Below, piece after piece: positions 1-8,324 of a stretch of DNA of 64,000 bases. Below the pieces are notes generated by a model. The model saw nothing but the letters and a program-made list of their open reading frames with translations. It did no database searches and was not told where the DNA came from. The stretch comes from Cedecea neteri (lineage in GTDB: Bacteria; Pseudomonadota; Gammaproteobacteria; Enterobacterales; Enterobacteriaceae): positions 2,666,001 through 2,730,000 of the forward strand of contig NZ_CP009458.1 of NCBI RefSeq assembly GCF_000758305.1, in the 5' to 3' direction. The translations under genes were made by a program, and so were the position numbers. Position 1 is the first letter of the stretch, and the number at the start of each line of letters is the position of its first letter.

Positions 1-224
1 GCGGCGGTATGGACGGCGACGAAGAGCTGGATCCGCTCTTCGATCAGGCTGTCGCTTTCGTGGTTGAGAAACGGAAAGCATCTATCTCTGGCGTGCAGCG
101 CCAGTTCCGTATCGGCTACAACCGGGCCGCGAGGATTGTCGAGCAGATGGAGGCGCAGGGGATCGTGAGCCCACAAGGGCATAACGGTAACCGAGAGGTG
201 CTTGCGCCGCCTCAGTTTGAGTAA
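1..224 (+). CDS. ftsK: DNA translocase FtsK, C-terminal end (partial)
   Basis: Only the last 74 or so codons are in the window; the gene enters from the left edge and stops with TAA at 222-224. The visible part is the gamma domain, a winged-helix module that reads KOPS sequences and contacts XerD at dif during chromosome segregation at the septum. Residues supporting this are the DPLFDQAV start of the domain, the SGVQRQFRIGYNRAAR recognition helix region and the GIVSPQGHNGNREVL wing. The motor domain, linker and membrane segments lie outside. It is followed by a strong terminator and then lolA, the usual enteric order. Identification is firm. Confidence 0.96.
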   Translation, partial: GGMDGDEELDPLFDQAVAFVVEKRKASISGVQRQFRIGYNRAARIVEQMEAQGIVSPQGHNGNREVLAPPQFE

Positions 225-251
225 TCTGACCAAGCGCTAGTCCACTGAGTA

Positions 252-279
252 AAAAAGAGCCGCGTCTGCGGCTCTTTTT
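252..279 (+). terminator. Rho-independent terminator after ftsK
   Basis: A 12-bp perfect stem (252-263 with 268-279) around the tetraloop GTCT, with the A and T tracts included in the stem. It starts 27 bases after the ftsK stop and separates ftsK from lolA. Its core (AGAGCCGC/GCGGCTCT) recurs twice between gloC and aspC. Confidence 0.9.
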
Positions 280-400
280 GCAAAGATGGGTAAATTACCG
301 GAAAATCAGCTTATTCTTCTGTTGCGGTAGCCAAAGACTTCACTAGAGTGAGCAGCAGAAGCGCCATCATCAGGTGGTCAATGAATCCAGAGGGAAAATA

Positions 401-1012
401 ATGAAAAAAATCGTAATGACCTGCGCGCTGTTAGCTGGCCTGACCGCAACCGGAGCCTGGGCTGACGCAGCCGGGGATTTGCAGGGCCGCCTTGATAAAG
501 TTGGCAGCTTCCACGCCAGCTTCACCCAGAAAGTCACCGATGGCAGCGGCGCTGCCGTGCAGGAAGGTCAGGGGGACCTGTGGGTTAAGCGCCCAAACCT
601 GTTCAACTGGCACATGACTCAGCCGGATGAAAGCATCCTTGTTTCCGACGGTAAAACCCTGTGGTTCTACAACCCATTTGTTGAGCAGGTTACGGCCACC
701 TGGCTAAAAGACGCCACCAGCAATACGCCGTTTATGCTGATTGCCCGCAACCAGTCCAGCGACTGGAAGCAATACAACATCAAGCAAAACGGCGATGACT
801 TCGTGCTGACGCCAAAAAGCAGCTCGGGTAACCTGAAGCAATTCACCATCAACGTCGGTCGTGACGGCACTATCCATCAGTTCAGCGCAGTGGAGCAAGA
901 CGACCAGCGCAGCAGCTATACTTTGAAGGCTCAGCAAAACGGCGCAGTGGATGCCGGTAAGTTTACGTTCACCCCGCCAAAAGGCGTCACGGTGGACGAC
1001 CAACGTAAGTAG
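401..1012 (+). CDS. lolA: Outer-membrane lipoprotein carrier protein LolA
   Basis: Periplasmic chaperone that takes lipoproteins released by LolCDE from the inner membrane and hands them to LolB at the outer membrane. The protein is 203 residues. It opens with MKKIVMTC and a hydrophobic signal peptide ending in AWA, so the mature form starts near DAAGDLQ. The family signature SFHASFTQKV and the VKRPNLFNW segment of the half-barrel are visible. An in-frame start 27 bases upstream (374) exists, but ATG 401 follows AGAGGG and puts the signal peptide at the N terminus. rarA begins 8 bases downstream, so the two are probably co-transcribed. Confidence 0.97.
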   Translation: MKKIVMTCALLAGLTATGAWADAAGDLQGRLDKVGSFHASFTQKVTDGSGAAVQEGQGDLWVKRPNLFNWHMTQPDESILVSDGKTLWFYNPFVEQVTATWLKDATSNTPFMLIARNQSSDWKQYNIKQNGDDFVLTPKSSSGNLKQFTINVGRDGTIHQFSAVEQDDQRSSYTLKAQQNGAVDAGKFTFTPPKGVTVDDQRK

Positions 1013-1020
1013 AGGCTTGA

Positions 1021-2364
1021 GTGAGCAACCTGTCGCTCGATTTTTCAGAGAATACCTTCCAGCCGCTGGCCGCGCGTATGCGGCCAGAAAATTTGGCGCA
1101 ATACATCGGGCAGCAGCATCTGCTGGCCGATGGAAAACCGCTGCCCCGAGCCATTGAAGCAGGTCATCTGCATTCCATGATTCTTTGGGGGCCACCGGGC
1201 ACCGGTAAAACGACCCTCGCTGAAGTGATTGCTCGCTATGCCAGCGCGGACGTCGAACGTATTTCTGCGGTAACCTCAGGCGTAAAAGATATTCGTGAGG
1301 CCATCGAACGTGCACGGCAAAACCGCAATGCCGGGCGGCGCACCATTTTGTTTGTCGACGAAGTTCACCGCTTCAATAAAAGCCAGCAGGATGCTTTCCT
1401 GCCGCATATTGAAGACGGCACCATTACTTTCATTGGTGCGACAACCGAAAACCCTTCTTTTGAGCTGAACTCGGCGCTGCTTTCCCGTGCCCGCGTCTAT
1501 CTGCTGAAATCACTGACCGTGGCGGATATTGAGCAGGTACTCAATCAGGCGATGAACGATAAAGCCAGGGGCTATGGTGGGCAAAATATCATTCTGCCAG
1601 ACGAAACGCGTAAAGCCATTGCCGAGCTGGTAAACGGCGATGCGCGCCGGGCACTGAATACGCTCGAAATGATGGCGGATATGGCTGAAATTGACGCCAG
1701 CGGCAACCGGATTTTGCAAACCCAATTGCTAACGGAGATTGCTGGCGAACGCAGCGCGCGTTTCGATAATAAAGGCGATCGCTTTTACGATCTGATTTCA
1801 GCGGTACATAAATCAATTCGCGGCTCTGCCCCGGATGCGGCCCTTTACTGGTACGCTCGCATTATTAGCGCAGGCGGCGATCCGCTCTACGTCGCACGAC
1901 GTTTACTGGCGATTGCCTCTGAAGACGTTGGCAATGCCGATCCGAGAGGTATGCAGGTGGCGATTGCCGCCTGGGATTGCTTCACCCGCGTAGGTCCGGC
2001 AGAAGGGGAGAGGGCTATTGCTCAGGCGATTGTTTATCTGGCCTGCGCCCCGAAAAGTAACGCCGTTTACACGGCATTCAAAGCCGCAATGGCCGATGCG
2101 CGCGAACGCCCCGATTATGACGTGCCCGTTCATCTGCGTAACGCTCCAACGAAATTGATGAAAGAAATGGGCTATGGCCAGGAATACCGTTACGCCCACG
2201 ATGAGCCGAATGCCTATGCCGCCGGGGAAGACTATTTCCCACCTGAAATGGCACAAACTCGCTACTATCGGCCGACCAACAGAGGTCTGGAAGGGAAGAT
2301 TGGTGAAAAGCTAGCCTGGCTTACCGAGCAGGATCAGAAAAGCCCCACAAAACGCTACCGCTAA
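1021..2364 (+). CDS. rarA: Replication-associated recombination protein A (AAA+ ATPase)
   Basis: RarA (MgsA) is a clamp-loader-like AAA+ ATPase that acts at stalled replication forks and binds SSB. It is 447 residues, the same length as E. coli RarA. Walker A GPPGTGKT lies at residues 57-64 and Walker B FVDE at 111-114. The sensor region GATTENPSF and the arginine-finger region LSRARVY follow. The C-terminal half carries the family tetramerisation domain (CAPKSNAVY, LRNAPTKLMKEMGYG). The start is GTG, directly after the lolA stop, and the N terminus MSNLSLDFS matches the family, so I keep it over later starts. The operon lolA-rarA is typical of enterics. Confidence 0.97.
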   Translation: MSNLSLDFSENTFQPLAARMRPENLAQYIGQQHLLADGKPLPRAIEAGHLHSMILWGPPGTGKTTLAEVIARYASADVERISAVTSGVKDIREAIERARQNRNAGRRTILFVDEVHRFNKSQQDAFLPHIEDGTITFIGATTENPSFELNSALLSRARVYLLKSLTVADIEQVLNQAMNDKARGYGGQNIILPDETRKAIAELVNGDARRALNTLEMMADMAEIDASGNRILQTQLLTEIAGERSARFDNKGDRFYDLISAVHKSIRGSAPDAALYWYARIISAGGDPLYVARRLLAIASEDVGNADPRGMQVAIAAWDCFTRVGPAEGERAIAQAIVYLACAPKSNAVYTAFKAAMADARERPDYDVPVHLRNAPTKLMKEMGYGQEYRYAHDEPNAYAAGEDYFPPEMAQTRYYRPTNRGLEGKIGEKLAWLTEQDQKSPTKRYR

Positions 2365-2400
2365 TGCAGGCGTTGCGGTAAGGTTAGCAAGACTATCAAA

Positions 2401-2421
2401 GCGGCCGCAGGCTGTGGCCGC
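2401..2421 (+). other. Strong hairpin between rarA and serS
   Basis: A 9-bp stem with one G-U pair (2401-2409 with 2413-2421) and a GGC loop, 36 bases after the rarA stop and 37 bases before serS. No T tract follows, so it is not a standard intrinsic terminator. It could stabilise the rarA mRNA 3' end or lie in the serS leader; the sequence does not decide. Confidence 0.5.
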
Positions 2422-2458
2422 ACTCCTATAAATTCAATTCGATAAGCACAGGATAAGC

Positions 2459-3751
2459 ATGCTCGATCCCAATCTGCTGCGTACAGAGCCAGACGCAGTC
2501 GCTGAAAAACTGGCACGCCGGGGCTTTAAGCTGGATGTAGACACGCTGCGCTCTCTGGAAGAGCGTCGTAAAGTACTGCAGGTCAAAACGGAAAATCTGC
2601 AGGCTGAACGTAACTCGCGATCGAAATCCATCGGCCAGGCGAAAGCGCGCGGAGAAGACATTGAGCCGCTGCGCCTGCAGGTTAACCAGCTGGGCGAAGA
2701 GCTGGATGCAGCGAAAAACGAGCTTGATTCTCTGCTGGCAGAAATTCGCGATATCTCGCTGACCCTACCAAACATTCCTGATGACTGCGTGCCGTTGGGC
2801 AAAGACGACAGCGAAAACGTCGAAGTCAGCCGCTGGGGCGAGCCGCGTAAATTTGATTTCGAAGTGCGCGATCACGTGACTCTGGGCGAAATGGCCAAAG
2901 GTCTGGATTTCGCTGCGGCGGTTAAACTGACCGGTTCCCGCTTTGTCGTAATGCAGGGGCAGGTGGCGCGTATGCACCGTGCGCTGAGTCAGTTTATGCT
3001 GGATCTGCACACCGAGCAGCACGGCTACATGGAAAACTATGTTCCGTATCTGGTTAACCAGGACACGCTGTACGGTACCGGCCAGTTGCCTAAGTTTGGT
3101 GGCGACCTGTTCCACACCCGTCCGCTGGAAGAAGAAGCGGACAGCAGCAACTATGCGCTGATCCCTACCGCAGAAGTGCCGCTGACCAACCTGGTTCGTG
3201 ACGAGATCATCGACGAAGATTCCCTGCCGCTGAAGCTGACTGCGCACACGCCGTGCTTCCGCTCTGAAGCTGGATCCTATGGCCGTGATACTCGCGGGCT
3301 GATTCGTATGCACCAGTTCGACAAAGTTGAGATGGTGCAGATCGTTCGCCCCGAAGACTCTATGGACGCGCTGGAAGAGATGACAGGCCATGCGGAGAAG
3401 GTTCTGCAACTTCTGGGGCTGCCATATCGTAAAGTGCTGCTTTGCAGCGGTGATATTGGTTTCGGTGCGCGCAAAACTTACGATCTGGAAGTCTGGCTGC
3501 CGGCACAGGATACGTACCGTGAGATCTCTTCCTGTTCCAACTGCTGGGACTTCCAGGCTCGCCGCCTGCAGGCCCGCTGCCGCAGTAAAGCAGACAAGAA
3601 AACTCGCCTGGTTCACACCCTGAACGGTTCTGGTCTGGCGGTTGGCCGTACTCTGGTCGCTGTCCTGGAAAACTACCAGCAGGCTGATGGCCGCATTCAG
3701 GTACCAGAAGTGCTGCGTCCTTACATGAACGGCCTGGAATACATCGGGTAA
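2459..3751 (+). CDS. serS: Serine--tRNA ligase
   Basis: Cytosolic class II aminoacyl-tRNA synthetase that charges tRNA-Ser and also serylates tRNA-Sec. It has 430 residues. The N-terminal 110 or so residues form the long antiparallel coiled coil that grips the tRNA long arm (many E, K, R and L from VDTLRSLEERRK onward). The catalytic core shows motif 2 (CFRSEAGSYGRDTRGLIR) and motif 3 (GSGLAVGRTLVAVLEN). The ATG follows a weak GGATA region at the end of a 94-base gap from rarA. A good terminator follows, so serS is probably monocistronic. Confidence 0.98.
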   Translation: MLDPNLLRTEPDAVAEKLARRGFKLDVDTLRSLEERRKVLQVKTENLQAERNSRSKSIGQAKARGEDIEPLRLQVNQLGEELDAAKNELDSLLAEIRDISLTLPNIPDDCVPLGKDDSENVEVSRWGEPRKFDFEVRDHVTLGEMAKGLDFAAAVKLTGSRFVVMQGQVARMHRALSQFMLDLHTEQHGYMENYVPYLVNQDTLYGTGQLPKFGGDLFHTRPLEEEADSSNYALIPTAEVPLTNLVRDEIIDEDSLPLKLTAHTPCFRSEAGSYGRDTRGLIRMHQFDKVEMVQIVRPEDSMDALEEMTGHAEKVLQLLGLPYRKVLLCSGDIGFGARKTYDLEVWLPAQDTYREISSCSNCWDFQARRLQARCRSKADKKTRLVHTLNGSGLAVGRTLVAVLENYQQADGRIQVPEVLRPYMNGLEYIG

Positions 3752-3772
3752 TCCACCGTTTGTGATGCATTG

Positions 3773-3798
3773 AAAAAGCGCCTCAGGGCGCTTTTTTT
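3773..3798 (+). terminator. Rho-independent terminator after serS
   Basis: A 10-bp stem AAAAAGCGCC/GGCGCTTTTT (3773-3782 and 3787-3796) with loop TCAG and continuing T residues, 21 bases past the serS stop. Confidence 0.93.
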
Positions 3799-3837
3799 AT
3801 ACCTTAATTCCGAGGTTTTACGTCAACACCGCCTTTC

Positions 3838-3886
3838 TTGATACCAGACAATAACCCCTACTCCCAAAGAAGTATTATTGCTCACC
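3838..3886 (+). promoter_or_regulatory. Predicted class II FNR promoter of dmsABC
   Basis: An FNR-like box TTGATaccaGACAA lies at 3838-3851. A -10-like TATTAT lies at 3873-3878, predicting a start near 3885. That places the box centre about 41 bases upstream, the classic class II activator position. From memory, the E. coli dmsA promoter has a nearly identical arrangement (TTGAT, ACCG, AACAA, then ATAA). The rest of the 345-base serS-dmsA gap (3752-4096) holds the serS terminator and a roughly 210-base untranslated leader in which I see no further clear element. Confidence 0.75.
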
Positions 3887-4096
3887 GGAAGCGGGTGATG
3901 ATTGTTCAATTAAAACTTCAATCTAATCATCATTTGGCGGCTGTGCTTCACAAGGCGTGACGCGGCCTGGTCAATCCTTCAATAAAAATAAACCGGACAC
4001 CCCTTTCATCCTTTAGCTGCGCAACGGAATGTGGGCTCTCAACCCGCGTGACCGCTGTCGGCTTATTTTAACTGTGAGCAAAACAAGTAGGTCACT

Positions 4097-6538
4097 ATGA
4101 CTGATAAAACCCCTAACGCGATCCTCGCGGCAGAGGTCAGCCGTCGTAAGCTGGTCCAAACCACGGCAATCGGTGGTTTAGCTGCTGCAACTAGCGCCTT
4201 CTCACTTCCTTTTTCCAGGCTTGCTTTTGCCTCCCAACCGGATAACCCTGGTGGTGATGAGAAAGTAGTCTGGAGCGCCTGTACGGTAAACTGCGGCAGC
4301 CGCTGCCCGTTGCGTATGCATGTGGTGGATGGCGAAATTAAATATGTCGAAACCGATAACACCGGTGATGACGATTATGAAGGTTTACACCAGGTTCGGG
4401 CCTGCCTGCGTGGACGTTCCATGCGCCGTCGGGTCTATAATGCTGACCGCCTGAAATACCCGATGAAACGCGTTGGTGCGCGCGGAGAAGGGAAGTTCGA
4501 GCGCATCAGCTGGGATGAAGCGTTTGATACCATCGCCCACAGCATGCAGAGCATCATTAAAGAGCATGGTAACGAAGCTATTTATCTGAACTACGGTACC
4601 GGTACGCTGGGCGGAACCATGACGCGTTCCTGGCCGCCGGGTTCCACGCTGATTGCCCGCCTGATGAACTGCTGTGGGGGTTACCTCAATCATTACGGGG
4701 ACTATTCCACCGCACAGATTGCCGCTGGTCTGAATTATACCTACGGTGGCTGGGCAGACGGCAACAGCCCATCCGATATTGAAAACAGCAAGCTGGTGGT
4801 GCTGTTCGGCAATAATCCGGGCGAAACGCGAATGAGCGGTGGCGGGGTGACTTATTATCTCGAGCAGGCTCGCCAAAAGTCCAATGCCCGAATGATCATC
4901 ATTGACCCACGTTACACCGACACTGGTGCTGGCCGGGAAGACGAATGGATCCCTATTCGTCCTGGCACCGATGCGGCACTGATTTCCGCGCTGGCGTGGG
5001 TAATGATGGACGAAAACCTCGTGGATCAGGCTTTTCTGGACAAATACTGCGTTGGCTATGATGAAAAAACGCTCCCGGCAGGTGCGCCGCGCAATGGCCA
5101 CTATAAAGCTTACATACTCGGCCAGGGAACAGACGGCGTTGCCAAAACACCTGAATGGGCTTCGCAGATAACCGGTATTCCGACCGATCGTATTATCAAG
5201 CTTGCCCGAGAGATTGGCAGCGCTAAACCGGCCTTTATCAGCCAGGGTTGGGGGCCGCAGCGTCACTCCAACGGCGAACTGGTTTCCCGCGCAATCGCCA
5301 TGCTTTCTATTCTGACCGGTAACGTCGGTATTCAAGGGGGTAACAGCGGGGCGCGTGAAGGCTCTTATAGCCTGCCGTTTGTGCGAATGCCTACGCTGGA
5401 AAACCCGGTTCAAACCAGCATCTCCATGTTTATGTGGACCGACGCCATAGAGCGCGGCACGGAGATGACTGCCACCCGCGACGGAGTACGCGGCAAAGAG
5501 AAGCTCGATGTACCGATTAAAATGGTCTGGAACTATGCCGGGAATTGCCTGATTAACCAGCATTCTCAGATCAACCGCACGCACGACATTCTGCAGGATG
5601 ATAAAAAATGCGAAATGATCGTGGTGATCGACAACCACATGACGTCCTCTGCGAAATACGCCGATATTCTTCTGCCAGATTGCACGGCCTCTGAGCAGAT
5701 GGATTTCTGCCTCGATGCTTCCTGCGGCAACATGTCGTATGTGATTTTTGCCGAACAAGCCATCAAGCCGCGTTTTGAATGCAAAACCATCTATGAAATG
5801 ACGACTGAACTGGCGAAACGTATGGGAGTGGAGCAGCGTTTCACGGAAGGACGGACCCAGGAAGGCTGGATGCGTCACCTGTATGCTCAATCTCAGGCTG
5901 CGATCCCTGAGCTACCTGGCTTTGATGAATTCCGCCAGTTGGGGATGTTTAAAAAGCGTGACCCGGAAGGACATCACGTCGCCTACAAAGCCTTCCGTGA
6001 AGATCCCCATGCCAACCCACTAACGACACCGTCGGGGAAAATTGAGATCTATTCCGCTCAGCTTGCAGATATTGCCGCCACCTGGGAACTGCCGGAAGGG
6101 GATGTCATCGACCCGCTGCCGGTGTATAGCTCAGGTTTTGAGAACGTTGGCGATCCGTTGGCGGAAAAATGGCCGCTGCAGCTGACCGGCTTCCATTACA
6201 AAGCGCGGACGCATTCAACCTATGGCAACGTTGACGTGCTGAAGGCGGCCTGTCGTCAGGAGATGTGGATCAACCCGCTGGATGCAAAACAGCGCGGCAT
6301 CGCCAATGGTGATGAGGTCCGTATTTTTAACGATCGTGGGGAAGTACGCATTAACGCCAAAGTCACGCCACGCATCATTCCTGGCGTTGTCGCTTTAGGA
6401 GAAGGAGCCTGGTATAGCCCGGATGCCAACAAGGTAGACCGCGCGGGAAGCATCAACGTGCTGACCACTCAGCGCCCGTCACCGCTGGCAAAAGGCAATC
6501 CATCCCACAGTAACCTGGTTCAGGTTGAAAAGGCGTAA
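4097..6538 (+). CDS. dmsA: Dimethyl sulfoxide reductase, catalytic subunit A
   Basis: Molybdenum-bisMGD enzyme that reduces DMSO and N-oxides as terminal electron acceptor in anaerobic respiration. It works with DmsB and the membrane anchor DmsC. It has 813 residues. A twin-arginine signal (SRRKLVQTT, Arg16-Arg17) and hydrophobic stretch end near LAFA. A [4Fe-4S] binding set Cys62, Cys66, Cys70 and Cys103 follows, then the expected Mo-ligand serine in GDYSTAQ (Ser204 here). The C-terminal molybdopterin-binding domain ends RPSPLAKGNPSHSNLVQVEK. The ATG is preceded by GTAGGT. The stop overlaps the Shine-Dalgarno of dmsB. Regulation is inferred from the FNR box upstream. Confidence 0.97.
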   Translation: MTDKTPNAILAAEVSRRKLVQTTAIGGLAAATSAFSLPFSRLAFASQPDNPGGDEKVVWSACTVNCGSRCPLRMHVVDGEIKYVETDNTGDDDYEGLHQVRACLRGRSMRRRVYNADRLKYPMKRVGARGEGKFERISWDEAFDTIAHSMQSIIKEHGNEAIYLNYGTGTLGGTMTRSWPPGSTLIARLMNCCGGYLNHYGDYSTAQIAAGLNYTYGGWADGNSPSDIENSKLVVLFGNNPGETRMSGGGVTYYLEQARQKSNARMIIIDPRYTDTGAGREDEWIPIRPGTDAALISALAWVMMDENLVDQAFLDKYCVGYDEKTLPAGAPRNGHYKAYILGQGTDGVAKTPEWASQITGIPTDRIIKLAREIGSAKPAFISQGWGPQRHSNGELVSRAIAMLSILTGNVGIQGGNSGAREGSYSLPFVRMPTLENPVQTSISMFMWTDAIERGTEMTATRDGVRGKEKLDVPIKMVWNYAGNCLINQHSQINRTHDILQDDKKCEMIVVIDNHMTSSAKYADILLPDCTASEQMDFCLDASCGNMSYVIFAEQAIKPRFECKTIYEMTTELAKRMGVEQRFTEGRTQEGWMRHLYAQSQAAIPELPGFDEFRQLGMFKKRDPEGHHVAYKAFREDPHANPLTTPSGKIEIYSAQLADIAATWELPEGDVIDPLPVYSSGFENVGDPLAEKWPLQLTGFHYKARTHSTYGNVDVLKAACRQEMWINPLDAKQRGIANGDEVRIFNDRGEVRINAKVTPRIIPGVVALGEGAWYSPDANKVDRAGSINVLTTQRPSPLAKGNPSHSNLVQVEKA

Positions 6539-6548
6539 GGAGCAGTAA

Positions 6549-7166
6549 ATGACAACCCAATATGGCTTTTATATCGACTCCAGCCGCTGCACCGGCTGCA
6601 AAACCTGCGAACTGGCGTGCAAGGATTTTAAGAACCTGAGTCCGGAAGTCAGCTATCGCCGCATTTATGAATATGCAGGCGGTAACTGGCAGGAAGATAA
6701 CGGTGTTTTCCACCAGGATGTTTTCGCCTACTACCTTTCTATCTCCTGTAACCACTGTGAAGATCCGGCCTGTACTAAGGTCTGCCCGAGCGGCGCGATG
6801 CACAAGCGGGAAGATGGGTTTGTGGTGGTGAACGAAGAGGTTTGCATCGGTTGCCGCTACTGCCACATGGCATGCCCGTATGGTGCGCCGCAGTACAACG
6901 AAGAGAAAGGCCACATGACCAAGTGTGACGGCTGTTATGAGCGCGTCGCTGAGGGGAAAAAGCCGATTTGCGTGGAGTCCTGCCCGCTACGTGCGCTGGA
7001 CTTGGCGCCTATCGATGAATTACGCCAAAAGTACGGTACTCAGGCCGCCATTGCTCCGCTGCCTGCAGCGCACTTCACAAAACCAAATATCGTGATTAAA
7101 CCTAACGCCAACAGCCGCCCAAGTGGGGATACCAGCGGTTATCTGGCCAACCCGAAGGAGGTGTGA
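6549..7166 (+). CDS. dmsB: Dimethyl sulfoxide reductase, iron-sulfur subunit B
   Basis: Electron-transfer subunit that carries four [4Fe-4S] clusters between the menaquinol site in DmsC and the molybdenum site in DmsA. The 205 residues contain four cysteine groups of the ferredoxin type: CTGCKTCELAC near the start, CNHCEDPACTKVC, CIGCRYCHMAC and CDGC with a later CVESC. This is the pattern of the DmsB/PhsB/NrfC family. AAGGAG overlapping the dmsA stop drives translation, and AGGAGG just before its own stop serves dmsC, so the three genes are translationally linked. Confidence 0.97.
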   Translation: MTTQYGFYIDSSRCTGCKTCELACKDFKNLSPEVSYRRIYEYAGGNWQEDNGVFHQDVFAYYLSISCNHCEDPACTKVCPSGAMHKREDGFVVVNEEVCIGCRYCHMACPYGAPQYNEEKGHMTKCDGCYERVAEGKKPICVESCPLRALDLAPIDELRQKYGTQAAIAPLPAAHFTKPNIVIKPNANSRPSGDTSGYLANPKEV

Positions 7167-7167
7167 G

Positions 7168-8028
7168 ATGGGAAACGGATGGCATGAATGGCCGCTGATG
7201 GTCTTTACGGTGTTAGGCCAGTGCGTTGCAGGTGGGTTTATCGTTATGGCCCTGGCGCTGTTGTATAGCATGAAGGACAGGGCGGTTCGCAAGCGCACCG
7301 AGTTGCTGATGGTGGTGCTGTGGATCCTGATGGGCATCGGCTTTATTGCCTCTATTTTGCATCTCGGGTCGCCGCTGCGAGCATTCAACTCATTGAACCG
7401 TCTCGGTAGCTCAGCGCTGAGTAATGAAATTGCCAGTGGATCGGTATTTTTTGCGGTGGGTGGTTTCTGGTGGCTTTTGACCGTGCTTGGCAAAATGCCT
7501 CAGACGCTCAGCAAAGTTTGGGCCGTAATCACCATGATTCTGGGTGTGGTGTTTGTCTGGATGATGAGTCGGGTTTATTTGATCGACACTGTCCCTACCT
7601 GGTTTAGCGTCTGGACGCCACTGAGCTTCTTCCTGACGATGTTCATCGGTGGCCCACTGCTGGGCTATTTGCTGCTTTCTGCAGCCGGGGTTAGCGGCTG
7701 GGGGATGCGTATATTGCCTGTCGTCTCGCTGCTAGCTTTGCTGGTTAGCATGGTTGTTGTGCTGATGCAGGGCATGGAGCTGGCAACGCTGCATAACTCT
7801 ATTCAACAGGCATCTGCGCTGGTGCCGGAGTACGGTTCACTGATGGCCTGGCGGATGGTTCTGCTGGTGATTGCTCTGGTCGGCTGGATTGTACCGCAGC
7901 TGAAAGGCTACCGGCCTGGCGTCGGCTTGATGACGCTGGCGATGGTATTGGTGATTGCAGGCGAACTTATCGGTCGTGGCGTTTTCTATGGGCTGCATAT
8001 GACGGTTGGTATGGCGATCGCGAGCTAA
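7168..8028 (+). CDS. dmsC: Dimethyl sulfoxide reductase, membrane anchor subunit C
   Basis: Integral inner-membrane subunit that oxidises menaquinol and holds DmsAB. It has 286 residues with about eight hydrophobic helices. The N terminus MGNGWHEWPLMVFTVLGQC and the HLGSPLRAFNSLNR segment are diagnostic of DmsC. A longer in-frame reading from 7123 is possible but overlaps dmsB; ATG 7168 comes one base after the dmsB stop and is served by AGGAGG at 7157-7162. A terminator follows. The helices facing the membrane appear more diverged from E. coli than DmsA and DmsB are, as is usual for this subunit. Confidence 0.96.
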   Translation: MGNGWHEWPLMVFTVLGQCVAGGFIVMALALLYSMKDRAVRKRTELLMVVLWILMGIGFIASILHLGSPLRAFNSLNRLGSSALSNEIASGSVFFAVGGFWWLLTVLGKMPQTLSKVWAVITMILGVVFVWMMSRVYLIDTVPTWFSVWTPLSFFLTMFIGGPLLGYLLLSAAGVSGWGMRILPVVSLLALLVSMVVVLMQGMELATLHNSIQQASALVPEYGSLMAWRMVLLVIALVGWIVPQLKGYRPGVGLMTLAMVLVIAGELIGRGVFYGLHMTVGMAIAS

Positions 8029-8044
8029 CATTTCATCGAGTTAT

Positions 8045-8069
8045 AAGCGCGTCTGTGGGCGCGCTTTTT
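8045..8069 (+). terminator. Rho-independent terminator after dmsC
   Basis: Stem AAGCGCG/CGCGCTT (8045-8051 and 8060-8066) with an 8-base loop and a five-T run, 17 bases past the dmsC stop. Confidence 0.88.
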
Positions 8070-8177
8070 CATGCTTTCAGATAAGAAAATCTCACCTGAA
8101 TATCCATGAAATTTTTCATTGCTCATTTTTGCCTGCTTCCCGCTATATCGCATCAAAAACAGGGAGATACAATTTAC

Positions 8178-8191
8178 GTGACCCCGGTCAC
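8178..8191. promoter_or_regulatory. Inverted repeat upstream of ycaD
   Basis: A perfect 6-bp inverted repeat GTGACC-CC-GGTCAC, in the 296-base gap between dmsC and ycaD. It could be an operator; I cannot name the regulator. It lies about 80 bases upstream of the predicted ycaD promoter. Confidence 0.35.
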
Positions 8192-8258
8192 TTATTAGCA
8201 GGATAAGTTTTTCAAATCGTTCCCGTCAAAACCCCTCTCACCCCCCATTATTGCTGGA

Positions 8259-8287
8259 TTGACAATCAATTTGCCGGTGGCATGATG
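8259..8287 (+). promoter_or_regulatory. Predicted sigma-70 promoter of ycaD
   Basis: A consensus -35 TTGACA (8259-8264) and, 16-17 bases later, a -10-like CATGAT/ATGATG (8281-8287). The -35 box is inside a small palindrome ATTGA-CAA-TCAAT (8258-8270), which could serve a repressor. The start would be near 8293, 30 bases before the ycaD ATG. Confidence 0.5.
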
Positions 8288-8324
8288 CGCACAAATTTCC
8301 TGATTTCCTCACGGTTTGATACCC

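Noticed and set aside
704..1315. Open frame opposite lolA/rarA
   Set aside because: Spans two confirmed genes on the other strand and has no recognisable fold.
4385..5890. A 501-codon open frame opposite dmsA
   Set aside because: Lies wholly inside dmsA, composition is that of a reverse-complement frame, no ribosome site or recognisable domain.
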